Shown here: piece after piece, positions 55,767-63,730 of the stretch
Position numbering within the stretch: the stretch's first letter is position 1
Layout of the letters: every line of letters begins with the position of its first letter
Assembly: GCA_050633705.1 (NCBI GenBank)
Contig: JBOEGZ010000001.1
Location: 62,001 to 126,000 of the forward strand
Direction of reading: 5' to 3'
Origin: JAJFHI01 sp050633705
GTDB lineage: Bacteria; Pseudomonadota; Alphaproteobacteria; Rhizobiales; Hyphomicrobiaceae
DNA: 64,000 nt
Translations under genes and position numbers: made by a program
Notes under the pieces: model-generated
Database searches by the model: none
The model's input: the letters and a program-made list of their open reading frames with translations, nothing else
Told to the model about the DNA's origin: nothing

Positions 55767-56092
55767 GTAGAAACAACACCATATGATGTTAATTCTTAGC
55801 GAAGTGAACGTTGTCACGGCGGCCTGTGATCCAACGCACCAGCAACCTGGCTCAAGCGGCGCTTTTGGCTGGTTTACGGCAGGCGCGCCACCGTCTAGAA
55901 CTCGGGCCGGGCCAAGAGCTGGAGCGCGGTTTTCAATCGGAGCAATTGCGTGAGCTTTAAAACCCTGCCTCGTTTCTTCATTTGCAAGTCGTCATTTGCA
56001 AGAACGATGCAACACTTCGGTCTGGTCAGGCCGCCTCGATCTGATCCGACCATCTCAGTCTTCCAATTTCATTACAGGACGTGCACTGCTTC
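55767..56092. other. Intergenic region upstream of pccA
   Basis: About 325 bases. A 56-codon frame (55783-55953) has no ribosome binding site or family resemblance. The pccA promoter is expected here. Confidence 0.4.
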
Positions 56093-58111
56093 ATGTTCAA
56101 AAAGATCCTGATCGCGAACCGTGGGGAAATTGCCTGCCGGGTCATAAAAACAGCAAAACGAATGGGCATTGCCACCGTTGCCGTTTATTCAGATGCAGAC
56201 CGTGATGCGCTGCATGTCGAAATGGCCGATGAAGCTGTCCATATCGGTCCGGCCGCGGCAACTGAATCCTATCTCGTTGCTGAAAAAATTATTGAAGCGT
56301 GCAAACAAACCGGCGCCGAAGCGGTGCATCCAGGTTATGGCTTCCTGTCCGAACGACCATCATTTCCAACGGACCTGGAAAAGAACGGCATTGTCTTTAT
56401 CGGTCCCAACCCTTTCGCCATTACGTCGATGGGAGACAAGATTGAATCCAAGAGGTTTGCAGCCAAAGCGAAAGTCTCAACCGTACCGGGCTATGTCGGT
56501 GAGATTTCCGACGCCAAGCATGCGGTAAAGATATCGGAAGAAATCGGCTATCCGGTGATGATCAAGGCCTCAGCCGGAGGTGGCGGTAAAGGTATGCGCA
56601 TCGCCCACGATTCAAAGGAAGCGGCGGAAGGGTTTGATTCTGCGCGTTCAGAGGCCAAATCAAGTTTTGGCGATGATCGTATCTTCATTGAGAAGTTCAT
56701 CGAAAACCCTCGCCACATTGAAATTCAGGTTTTGGGTGATAAGCACGGTAATATCATCCATCTCGGTGAGCGTGAATGTTCGATTCAACGCCGCAACCAA
56801 AAAGTTATTGAAGAAGCCCCATCGCCGTTGCTCGACGAAGAAACGCGGCAGAAAATGGGTGCGCAAGCGATCGCTTTGGCAGCCGCTGTGAACTACGATT
56901 CTGCCGGCACAGTTGAGTTTGTCGCGGGACAGGACAAGAGCTTTTTCTTCTTGGAAATGAACACACGCTTGCAAGTTGAGCACCCCGTGACAGAAGCCAT
57001 CACGGGAATAGATCTCGTAGAGCAAATGATCCGGGTTGCTGCGGGTGAAAAACTTTCACTCCAACAGAAAGATATCAAGTTGAACGGCTGGGCGGTTGAA
57101 AGCCGCATTTATGCCGAAGACCCATACCGCAACTTTTTGCCATCGATTGGCCGTCTCGTGCGCTATCGCCCGCCAGAAGAAGGCCAGATGGCAGGTGGAA
57201 CAGTGCGCAACGATACAGGCGTGTTTGAGGGCGGCGAGATCTCGATGTATTACGACCCGATGATCGCCAAACTTGTCACGCATGCAAAAACACGTGAAGC
57301 AGCCATTGATCTTCAGGCCGACGCATTGGATGCATTCCACATTGATGGCATTCAGCACAACATTCCGTTTTTGGCGGCGTTGATGCAGCATCCGCGTTGG
57401 TGTTCCGGGCAATTGGCGACCGGATTTATCGCCGAAGAGTATCCAGATGGTTTTGGCCCCATCGAGCCAGAAGGTGAGGCGTTAAAGGTCTTGACCTGCG
57501 TTGCGACTGTTATCGATCACCTGAATAATGTCCGTCGTCGCCAGATCACTGATCAAATGGATGGTGCGCCGGTGACATTCTCATTGAAGCGTGTCGTGGC
57601 GTTAGGCGACCTCAACCGAGAGGCAACGGTTGCTGGAAGCATGGGTGGGCCTGTCACAGTGACGTTGCCGAGTGAAGGGACGGGCAAGGCAGAGACGATT
57701 GAGGTGGTGTCGGATTGGTGGCCAGGTGAGCCAGTTTGGCAAGGAACCGTGGGCGCAAAAGCCGTTTCAGTTGAAGTTCGCTCAATGTTCAATGGCAACC
57801 AGCTCTCTTATCGCGGCGTTTCGGTTCCGGTCGTCGTTTACACCGAACGGGAAGCAGAACTTCAGGCATTGATGCCGGAGAAGATCGTCGCTGATATGTC
57901 GAAATTCTTGTTGTGTCCAATGCCGGGCTTGGTCAAGGTCGTGTATGTGGAAGAGGGCCAGAAGGTCAGCGCGGGCGATGCGCTTGCGGTCGTCGAGGCG
58001 ATGAAGATGGAGAACATCTTGCGCGCCGAGCGCGATGGCACAGTTTCAAAGGTCAATGCCGGTTCTGGCGACAGCCTTGCCGTTGATGAGGTTATATTGG
58101 AGTTTGAATAG
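56093..58111 (+). CDS. pccA: Propionyl-CoA carboxylase alpha subunit (biotin carboxylase plus carrier)
   Basis: 672 residues from the ATG at 56093, giving MFKKILIANRGEIACRV. Biotin carboxylase core with HPGYGFLSER, ATP-grasp KASAGGGGKGMR, and EMNTRLQVEHPVTE; a BT-type linker domain; and the C-terminal biotinyl domain with the carrier lysine in EAMKMENIL. It carboxylates biotin at ATP cost for transfer by PccB. In other rhizobia pccB and pccA are closer together; here four unrelated genes separate them. Confidence 0.95.
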   Translation: MFKKILIANRGEIACRVIKTAKRMGIATVAVYSDADRDALHVEMADEAVHIGPAAATESYLVAEKIIEACKQTGAEAVHPGYGFLSERPSFPTDLEKNGIVFIGPNPFAITSMGDKIESKRFAAKAKVSTVPGYVGEISDAKHAVKISEEIGYPVMIKASAGGGGKGMRIAHDSKEAAEGFDSARSEAKSSFGDDRIFIEKFIENPRHIEIQVLGDKHGNIIHLGERECSIQRRNQKVIEEAPSPLLDEETRQKMGAQAIALAAAVNYDSAGTVEFVAGQDKSFFFLEMNTRLQVEHPVTEAITGIDLVEQMIRVAAGEKLSLQQKDIKLNGWAVESRIYAEDPYRNFLPSIGRLVRYRPPEEGQMAGGTVRNDTGVFEGGEISMYYDPMIAKLVTHAKTREAAIDLQADALDAFHIDGIQHNIPFLAALMQHPRWCSGQLATGFIAEEYPDGFGPIEPEGEALKVLTCVATVIDHLNNVRRRQITDQMDGAPVTFSLKRVVALGDLNREATVAGSMGGPVTVTLPSEGTGKAETIEVVSDWWPGEPVWQGTVGAKAVSVEVRSMFNGNQLSYRGVSVPVVVYTEREAELQALMPEKIVADMSKFLLCPMPGLVKVVYVEEGQKVSAGDALAVVEAMKMENILRAERDGTVSKVNAGSGDSLAVDEVILEFE

Positions 58112-58412
58112 AGCCGACCTGACGTATTCCAACCGAGCCTGCTTTTGCATGCCAGCGGATGGAGACGTGTGTTGCAGTGCGCCAATTAGAACACGTTGCC
58201 CAAGGTGAAGGGGGGTGGAAACTTGAAAATGGTTTCCAGCATCTTTCGGTTCATTGACTAAGGTCGACCTGCATATTCACCTTCTGTTTTCGGTGACGTT
58301 CGCGCGATTTCCTGCAACGAAGTTTGTCGTTCGCCTGGATGATGGGTCGATGATGCAGGGCAAACAAACTCGGGCAAACACATTGAGCAGATTTGGCCAA
58401 ATCGAACCAAAT
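58112..58412. other. Intergenic region between convergent pccA and LysR genes
   Basis: About 300 bases with no clear terminator hairpin and no gene seen. Confidence 0.4.
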
Positions 58413-59264
58413 TCATCTGGCCAGTCGCCGAGCCGTTCTTCGCAAACCGTCTAAAATCGGCTCATAGGCCTCCTCATCATAATCTTCAGGATAGACCATG
58501 AAAACCGGATAGGTGAACTTGCGCGCACGTTTGGCCAGCCGCAATCGGCCACGTGAGATGTGGGTTTTCACCAATCGCATTGGGAAATATCCAGATGCTT
58601 TGTTGGTGAGAATGTAAGCAAGACCCGCTGAGCCGATATCCAGATTGAGCCCAGAGTTGGCCATATCTGGATAGGCTGCGGCATGATCTTGTTGAAAATC
58701 TGGTCCCCAATCGGTGAACACATAGTCGCTGGCGTCGCGCCGTAATGGCGCGCGGGCATTCGTGACCAATACGAATTGTTCATCAAATAGGTGCTCGATG
58801 ACAAATCCGGCAGGCTGATTTGGGCGATACATCACGGCAAGATCCAACGTCCCTTCAATCAGCTGTTGGGTAAGCTGCTCGGTAAGTGCGGAGTTGGTAG
58901 AAACGGCAATTTCGGGGATGTTTTCGCGCATCCACGCCACCCACTTCAGCATAAATCCATCCCAGAAGTTGGGGGCTGCACCGACCGCTAAATGGTCACT
59001 GTGGGCTGTTGTTAGCCCAACTTCCAGGCGCGCATGCTGCCAAACCCGCACCAATGCCATGGCATGTTTGCGAAATTGTTCACCTGCTGAGGTGAGTTCT
59101 GCACCTGATTTGGAACGTTCAAACAAAGCCCGGCCAAGTAAATCTTCCAGACTTCGAATGCGCGATGAAACCGTTGACTGCGTCACGTGCATACGTCGCG
59201 CCGCGTCAATGAAACTGCCCGTCTCAGCAACTGTTAAAAACGTACGTGCGAGGTTGATATCCAT
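58413..59264 (-). CDS. LysR-family transcriptional regulator
   Basis: 283 residues. Winged helix-turn-helix at ~2-62 (LARTFLTVAETGSFIDAARR). The effector domain is typical (VGAAPNFWDGFMLKWVAW, LAVMYRPNQPAGFV) and relatives in marine alphaproteobacteria are of unknown ligand. It points toward pccA from the other strand, and the H1-like gene diverges from it across a 177-base gap that likely holds its autoregulated promoter. Confidence 0.9.
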   Translation of the reverse strand: MDINLARTFLTVAETGSFIDAARRMHVTQSTVSSRIRSLEDLLGRALFERSKSGAELTSAGEQFRKHAMALVRVWQHARLEVGLTTAHSDHLAVGAAPNFWDGFMLKWVAWMRENIPEIAVSTNSALTEQLTQQLIEGTLDLAVMYRPNQPAGFVIEHLFDEQFVLVTNARAPLRRDASDYVFTDWGPDFQQDHAAAYPDMANSGLNLDIGSAGLAYILTNKASGYFPMRLVKTHISRGRLRLAKRARKFTYPVFMVYPEDYDEEAYEPILDGLRRTARRLAR

Positions 59265-59441
59265 GAGCTCAAACCAGTCGCAAAAACTATGTCTATCTTA
59301 TCTATCGAAAACTTCGATACACGTCACCGGAAAATTGCGTTTGTGAAATTGCAGTCGTTTGTCGCAAGTTGTCAGCGACACGCATCGTAATGTGTGTTCT
59401 GCCCTTGAGAGTTTGAATTTGTACGAGAAGGACCCTGTATC

Positions 59442-59768
59442 ATGAAGGCCAAGGCTAAGAAGAAGAAGCCTGTAGCGAAAAAGAAAGCGAAGAAGAAAGT
59501 TGCACGTCGCGCTCCAGCAGCAAAACGCAAGACGGCTGCGAAGAAAAAAGCCGTTCGCAAAACAGCAGCAAAAAAGAAAACCGTGCGTAAGGCGGCAAAG
59601 AAGAAAGCTGCTGTAAAGCGCAAAGCTGCCACGAAACGTAAAGCTGTTAAGAAGAAGGCAGTGCGCAAAACCGCCGCAAAGCGCAAACCGGCGGCGAAAA
59701 AGCGCAAAGCGGCCAAAAAGCGTAAGCCTGCCGGAAAACGCAAGACTGCAGCCAAGAAACGCAGATAA
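59442..59768 (+). CDS. Histone H1-like Lys/Ala-rich protein
   Basis: 108 residues, about two thirds Lys, Arg and Ala, no signal peptide, no acidic residue that I can find. It is built from loosely repeated units such as AAKKKAVRKTAAKKK and KRKPAAKKRKAAKKRK. This resembles the H1 C-terminal-like nucleoid proteins of Bordetella (BpH1) and the tails of PhaF and AlgP, which bind DNA non-specifically. GAGAAGGA precedes the ATG. A reverse-strand frame through it is a shadow of this composition. Confidence 0.85.
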   Translation: MKAKAKKKKPVAKKKAKKKVARRAPAAKRKTAAKKKAVRKTAAKKKTVRKAAKKKAAVKRKAATKRKAVKKKAVRKTAAKRKPAAKKRKAAKKRKPAGKRKTAAKKRR

Positions 59769-59830
59769 TCTGGTTTCACACGGGCCGTCCGGCCGCCTAA
59801 AGAAAGAAATTGCAGGAAATTAACGTGACA

Positions 59831-59854
59831 GGGGCTCAGATTCGGGCCCCTTTT
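59831..59854 (+). terminator. Intrinsic terminator of the H1-like gene
   Basis: GGGGC (59831-59835) pairs with GCCCC (59846-59850), extended by a G.U and a C-G inside, followed by TTTT. Confidence 0.7.
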
Positions 59855-59924
59855 GCTCGAGCAAAGGCCAACGGATGAAATTCGGGCCTTGAGACAACGT
59901 CATAACAATGGGAGTTGGCGTCGC

Positions 59925-60299
59925 ATGCGTGATTACCGGATTATAAGTTTAGCCGTTGGGGCAATCTTCGTCTTTTCAACGTCGGCTTCGGCCGTGAAAT
60001 TAACGAACATGGACAAACGCTCTTATGACGTGAGCATTGACGTGGACGGCAAAAGCAAAATGCTTCGAATTGCACCGGGCGCGACACTCGAGCGCTTATG
60101 TTCCAACAAGGCCTGCAAGCTGAAGCTTGTTGACGTTGCAGATGGTGTCTACACTCTCGAAGGCAATGAAACGGTGAAGATTGATGGGGCTCTTGTCTAT
60201 TACGCAGATGCCTTTGTCAGCAAAGAAGGCAGCAACGCCACGCTTAAAGACGTCAAGCCGAAGGTCGCGCCGAAAACGGATGCGCCATCTCAGAAATAG
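59925..60299 (+). CDS. Small secreted protein of unknown function
   Basis: 124 residues from the ATG at 59925. Signal peptide ends ASA. The mature part is a compact beta-rich domain with C-x4-C (LCSNKACKLK), preceded by KSYDVSIDVDG-like strands, of the type seen in small periplasmic proteins of rhizobia. The tail is Lys/Pro/Ala-rich. I do not recognise the family. It converges on lipB with 10 bases between stops. Confidence 0.72.
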   Translation: MRDYRIISLAVGAIFVFSTSASAVKLTNMDKRSYDVSIDVDGKSKMLRIAPGATLERLCSNKACKLKLVDVADGVYTLEGNETVKIDGALVYYADAFVSKEGSNATLKDVKPKVAPKTDAPSQK

Positions 60300-60309
60300 G
60301 GCAGAAAAT

Positions 60310-61023
60310 TTACGCGGTCAGGCGTCCGGTTGCCAGATGGCGTGCTGGCTGTAATGGCGCAACGGCTGGTATCGTCTGGCGTTGGAACGTTGTCTCAAAT
60401 GCCCGACATAAAACATCATCGATGTCTGGCATCGCATGCATGTGGCCAAGATTTTGAAGGCTTGTCACCCCGTGTTGTGAAATGCCACAAGGCACAATGC
60501 CATCAAAGTGACTGAGGTCTGGCGCGACATTCAAGCTGATGCCATGGAAGCTGACCCAGCGGCGCATGCGGATGCCGATGGCTGCGATTTTGTCTTCAAC
60601 GCTGGGTCCTTTGTCGGGGCGGTTGACCCAAACGCCGACCCGATCATCGCGGACGCCACCGTCGATGTTCCATGCTGCCAATGCTGTAATCAGCCAATTT
60701 TCCAAGTCTACAACAAACCGACGCACATCGCGGCCGCGTTTGGTGATGTCCATCATGACGTAGGCGACGCGTTGGCCAGGCCCGTGGTAGGTATATTGTC
60801 CGCCTCGACCGGTTTGATAGACAGGGAAGCGATCTGGCGTGAGAAGGTCTTGTTTCTGGGCACTTGTGCCAGCGGTATAAAGTGGAGGATGTTCCAACAA
60901 CCAGATCAACTCCGCCGCCGTACCCGCTCGGATTGCCTCAGCGCGCGCTTCCATCGTCGCCACGGCGTCAAGGTAAGGGACGTGCCCTTGGCTGATCGCC
61001 CATTCGACCGAATTTTGGTTCAT
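60310..61023 (-). CDS. lipB: Octanoyltransferase (lipoate biosynthesis)
   Basis: 237 residues. Family motifs: RGGQYTYHGPGQRVAYVMMD, the KIAAIGIRMRRWVSFHG segment with the catalytic Lys, and the thioester cysteine in FDGIVPCGI. It moves octanoyl from acyl carrier protein to the lipoyl domains of the dehydrogenase complexes; LipA then inserts sulfur. Standard length. Confidence 0.95.
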   Translation of the reverse strand: MNQNSVEWAISQGHVPYLDAVATMEARAEAIRAGTAAELIWLLEHPPLYTAGTSAQKQDLLTPDRFPVYQTGRGGQYTYHGPGQRVAYVMMDITKRGRDVRRFVVDLENWLITALAAWNIDGGVRDDRVGVWVNRPDKGPSVEDKIAAIGIRMRRWVSFHGISLNVAPDLSHFDGIVPCGISQHGVTSLQNLGHMHAMPDIDDVLCRAFETTFQRQTIPAVAPLQPARHLATGRLTA

Positions 61024-61289
61024 CGCTCTATCACTTAATTCGCCGGTTTCGTGCAGGCGAGCTTATCAGCTCGTCGGCCAAGCGAAAGCTGATTGTCTCC
61101 ATGGGTGGAGGAAAAGAGATCTGTGGCATAGGGCACGTAATTTGCCGAAGTTCTGACAGCGGACGACAATGTCGCAGGTGATACCGTCTGAAGGCGTTGG
61201 ATGGCTTAGGTTTTGACCCGATATAGAAGCCTCAGATGGGTTGTTTGCTGGGCTGGACTTCGATATAGAGTGCTGGCGCTAAGGCAAAT

Positions 61290-61374
61290 GCGGTCATGGC
61301 GGAATTGGTAGACGCACCACCTTGAGGGGGTGGCGGGGCAACCCGTGGAGGTTCGAGTCCTCTTGACCGCACCA
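61290..61374 (+). tRNA. tRNA-Leu (GAG anticodon)
   Basis: Acceptor GCGGTCA pairs with TGACCGC, D arm and anticodon stem CACCACC-type with loop TTGAGGG giving anticodon GAG, a long variable arm (GGCGGGGCAACCCGT) typical of class II tRNA-Leu, T arm with TTCGAGT loop, and an encoded CCA. The hipBA operon begins ~240 bases downstream. Confidence 0.95.
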
Positions 61375-61616
61375 TTTTAAAAATCACCCATACAAATCGC
61401 ATCTAAAGCCTTAAACGGCAAAGATATTTTGGTAGTTCTAGGTCCCTCAAATCGGCAGTATGGAATGTCCTTGCCCCTTAAAACTGAGCCATAGATTTTG
61501 TAAAACTCCACAACGGATGGGGAGATATTTGCGTGGCTCGGAAGCTGTATTGATGGGGTAAGTTCAGCCAGCGCGCGGCTTGATGCTGGTGAGCCGAAGA
61601 CTCTCGAAATATACGC
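61375..61616. other. Gap between tRNA-Leu and the hipBA operators
   Basis: No gene or attachment-site-like direct repeat of the tRNA end found in the window. Confidence 0.4.
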
Positions 61617-61622
61617 TATAAT
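61617..61622 (+). promoter_or_regulatory. Putative -10 box of hipBA
   Basis: A perfect TATAAT immediately before the operator cluster. No good -35 is seen at 17 bases, which would fit a promoter helped or blocked by HipB. Confidence 0.5.
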
Positions 61623-61646
61623 AGATCAAAAAAAGAAATTGATCTA
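61622..61646. promoter_or_regulatory. hipBA operator candidate 1
   Basis: TAGATCAA and TTGATCTA form a perfect 8-bp inverted repeat with a nine-base spacer. It overlaps the -10 region. Confidence 0.6.
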
Positions 61647-61684
61647 TCAAAACATATCATTTCTGGACAAGTGACTGGAAAACA

Positions 61685-61704
61685 TGATATGCTTTACTAT
61701 ATCA
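61685..61704. promoter_or_regulatory. hipBA operator candidate 2
   Basis: TGATAT-N8-ATATCA, a perfect inverted repeat with the same eight-base spacer as the E. coli HipB operator TATCC-N8-GGATA. Confidence 0.65.
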
Positions 61705-61721
61705 TAAATCTAAATTGATAT
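61699..61721. promoter_or_regulatory. hipBA operator candidate 3
   Basis: ATATCA-N11-TGATAT, sharing its left half with candidate 2 and ending 13 bases before the hipB start. Confidence 0.5.
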
Positions 61722-61734
61722 AGAAAAACAGATC

Positions 61735-62352
61735 ATGACCTATGCAATACAAGACATCATAGAGGCGCTGAAGAGTGCGCGTGAGGCGGCCGGTCTTAGC
61801 CAACGGGCTTTGAGCGATCGCACGGGTGTGCCGCAAAGTCATATCTCAAAGATCGAAAGCGGCGGTGCGGATATCAGGTTATCGAGCTTGATTGAGATTG
61901 CACGCGCGCTTGAATTGGAAGTGAAGCTTGTCCCGCGCAAATCTGTTGCGGCTGTCGACAATGTTGTTCGTGCGGTGCGTGAGAACAAGGTTGTGCCGAC
62001 CGGATTAGCGGAGATCAATCGGGCGCTGGATACGGTCAAAGACCTGCGTCCTGTTTATCCAGGACTTGAGACACTGACTAAGCTGCAAAGCAGTCTGCAA
62101 ACAATCAAGAATCTAAACAGCTCTGTTAGTGCGGCGGATGAATGGCGTGGGATGTTAAAAGCGGTCCGTGTTTTAGACGACATCGCTGCAGCGAAGAGCT
62201 TTGCCTCGGAAGTAGCGGAGTTGCCAAGCAAAAAACTGACAGCTTTGGAGGACGCAGCGAAGCTTGCTGAGAGGATTCGCAATCAGCTGGTGCATAACGT
62301 TCCGAGGACACGGTCCCTTCCCCGCCCAGTTTACCGTCTTGATGAGGAATAA
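61735..62352 (+). CDS. hipB: HipB-type antitoxin / XRE regulator with long C-terminal extension
   Basis: 205 residues, more than twice the length of E. coli HipB (88). The helix-turn-helix at ~8-62 (LKSAREAAGLSQRALSDRTG through HISKIESG) is the Cro/CI fold of HipB. The extension (~66-205) is mostly helical and contains LDTVKDLRP and a LVHNVPRTRSLPRP tail; I do not recognise it. It is expected to neutralise HipA and bind the upstream operators. A 9-base gap separates it from hipA. Confidence 0.87.
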   Translation: MTYAIQDIIEALKSAREAAGLSQRALSDRTGVPQSHISKIESGGADIRLSSLIEIARALELEVKLVPRKSVAAVDNVVRAVRENKVVPTGLAEINRALDTVKDLRPVYPGLETLTKLQSSLQTIKNLNSSVSAADEWRGMLKAVRVLDDIAAAKSFASEVAELPSKKLTALEDAAKLAERIRNQLVHNVPRTRSLPRPVYRLDEE

Positions 62353-62361
62353 GAGGGCAGT

Positions 62362-63582
62362 ATGGCTGATGTTTCTGTTCTCAATCTAAAACTACATGGC
62401 GAAACAATCGCAACGCTGACGCATGTAGAGGGCGACAGGACGATTTTCAATTTTAGCGATGACTATATCGCAAATGAAAACAGACAGACGCTTAGCCTTG
62501 GCTTCAAGGATGATTTGGGCCAGCTGATTAGTGAATGGCCCGTTAAACAAAAGCGGTTGTTGCCCTTCTTTTCTAATTTGTTACCAGAGGGGCATCTGCG
62601 CAGTTATCTCGCCGAGCGTGCTGGTGTGAATACTGAGCGTGAGTTTTTTTTGCTTTGGGCGTTAGGCCGTGACTTGCCGGGCGCGATTACAGTTGAGCCC
62701 GCTGACGGCGAATCCTGGCCGGTCGGGGCTGAACATGAAGACCCTGAGGCAAGCAACAAAAGGCGTGAGAACGCGCTTCGTTTTTCTTTGGCTGGTGTGC
62801 AGCTTAAGTTTTCAGCGATTTATGACGGTAACGCAAACAAGGGGTTGACGATACCGGTATCGGGCGTGGGTGGATCTTGGATCATTAAACTGCCGTCGCC
62901 GCGTTTTGATGGTGTTCCGGAAAATGAATATGCGATGCTAACGCTTGCGCGTCTTGTTGGCATTGATGTTCCAGATATCAATCTGATCGATGTTGATAGC
63001 ATTCAGGGTTTGCCTGAGGGCATTGGTGATCTCAGAGGACAGGCGCTAGTTATAAAACGTTTTGATCGCACACCTGGTGGTCCTGTGCACATAGAAGATT
63101 TTGCCCAGGTGTTTGGCGTCTATCCGGAAGCTAAATACAAAAGCGCAAGTTCCCGAAACATCGCGCAAGTTCTTGGTGTTGAGACGGGTGAGATCGGCGT
63201 TGAAGAGTTTATTCGCCGCCTAACCTTCTGCACGCTTATTGGCAACGCTGACATGCATCTGAAGAATTGGTCCTTGATTTATCCGGATGGTCGGACCCCT
63301 GCACTCTCACCGGCTTATGATCTGGTCTCGACGATTGCTTTTATGGATGACGAGGAAGCCGCTCTCAAATTTGCACGGACAAAACGGTTTGACGGCTACA
63401 CGCTTGATGAGCTGTCGTATCTTGCCAGCAAAGCGGACTTACCGGAAAAGCCGGTTCTTGATACCGCTAAGCAGACGGTGCAGCTTTTTCACGAGGTTTG
63501 GCAAAGAGAGAAGACGCAGTTACCGCAGTCTAAACGGGTGACAGAGCGGATTGACAAGCATATCGAGACGCTGCGGATTTAA
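62362..63582 (+). CDS. hipA: HipA-type serine/threonine kinase toxin
   Basis: 406 residues. HipA_N at ~5-110, then the phosphate-loop FSLAGVQLKFS at 141-151 in which S142 may correspond to autophosphorylated S150 of E. coli HipA. Catalytic D297 (NADMHLKN) and metal-binding D320 (PAYDLVS) are 23 residues apart, the same spacing as D309 and D332 in E. coli. E. coli HipA phosphorylates glutamyl-tRNA synthetase and causes growth arrest and persistence; the target here is unproven. AGAGGG-like sequence near the stop of hipB serves as ribosome binding site. Confidence 0.93.
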   Translation: MADVSVLNLKLHGETIATLTHVEGDRTIFNFSDDYIANENRQTLSLGFKDDLGQLISEWPVKQKRLLPFFSNLLPEGHLRSYLAERAGVNTEREFFLLWALGRDLPGAITVEPADGESWPVGAEHEDPEASNKRRENALRFSLAGVQLKFSAIYDGNANKGLTIPVSGVGGSWIIKLPSPRFDGVPENEYAMLTLARLVGIDVPDINLIDVDSIQGLPEGIGDLRGQALVIKRFDRTPGGPVHIEDFAQVFGVYPEAKYKSASSRNIAQVLGVETGEIGVEEFIRRLTFCTLIGNADMHLKNWSLIYPDGRTPALSPAYDLVSTIAFMDDEEAALKFARTKRFDGYTLDELSYLASKADLPEKPVLDTAKQTVQLFHEVWQREKTQLPQSKRVTERIDKHIETLRI

Positions 63583-63730
63583 ACGCGGGTCGTGAGCATT
63601 ACTGCTAATTAATCAAATAGATCTGAACCAATTTGTGAGGGAAGGCGTTCTCAATACCAATGATGAAACAAGCGACAGAGCGCATCATCATTTGAACTGT
63701 TTGATCATTTTAGGAAGAGGATGTCTCCCC

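Noticed and set aside
55783..55953. 56-codon frame upstream of pccA
   Set aside because: No ribosome binding site, low-complexity product and no resemblance to a known small protein.
59372..59779. 135-codon Leu/Ala/Phe-rich frame opposite the H1-like gene, looking like a membrane protein
   Set aside because: It is the complement of AAG/GCA-rich codons of the H1-like gene; the plus-strand gene has a ribosome binding site and terminator.
61290..63582. Possible genomic island with hipBA integrated at tRNA-Leu
   Set aside because: No integrase and no direct repeat of the tRNA 3' end downstream in the window; gene composition looks like the neighbours.
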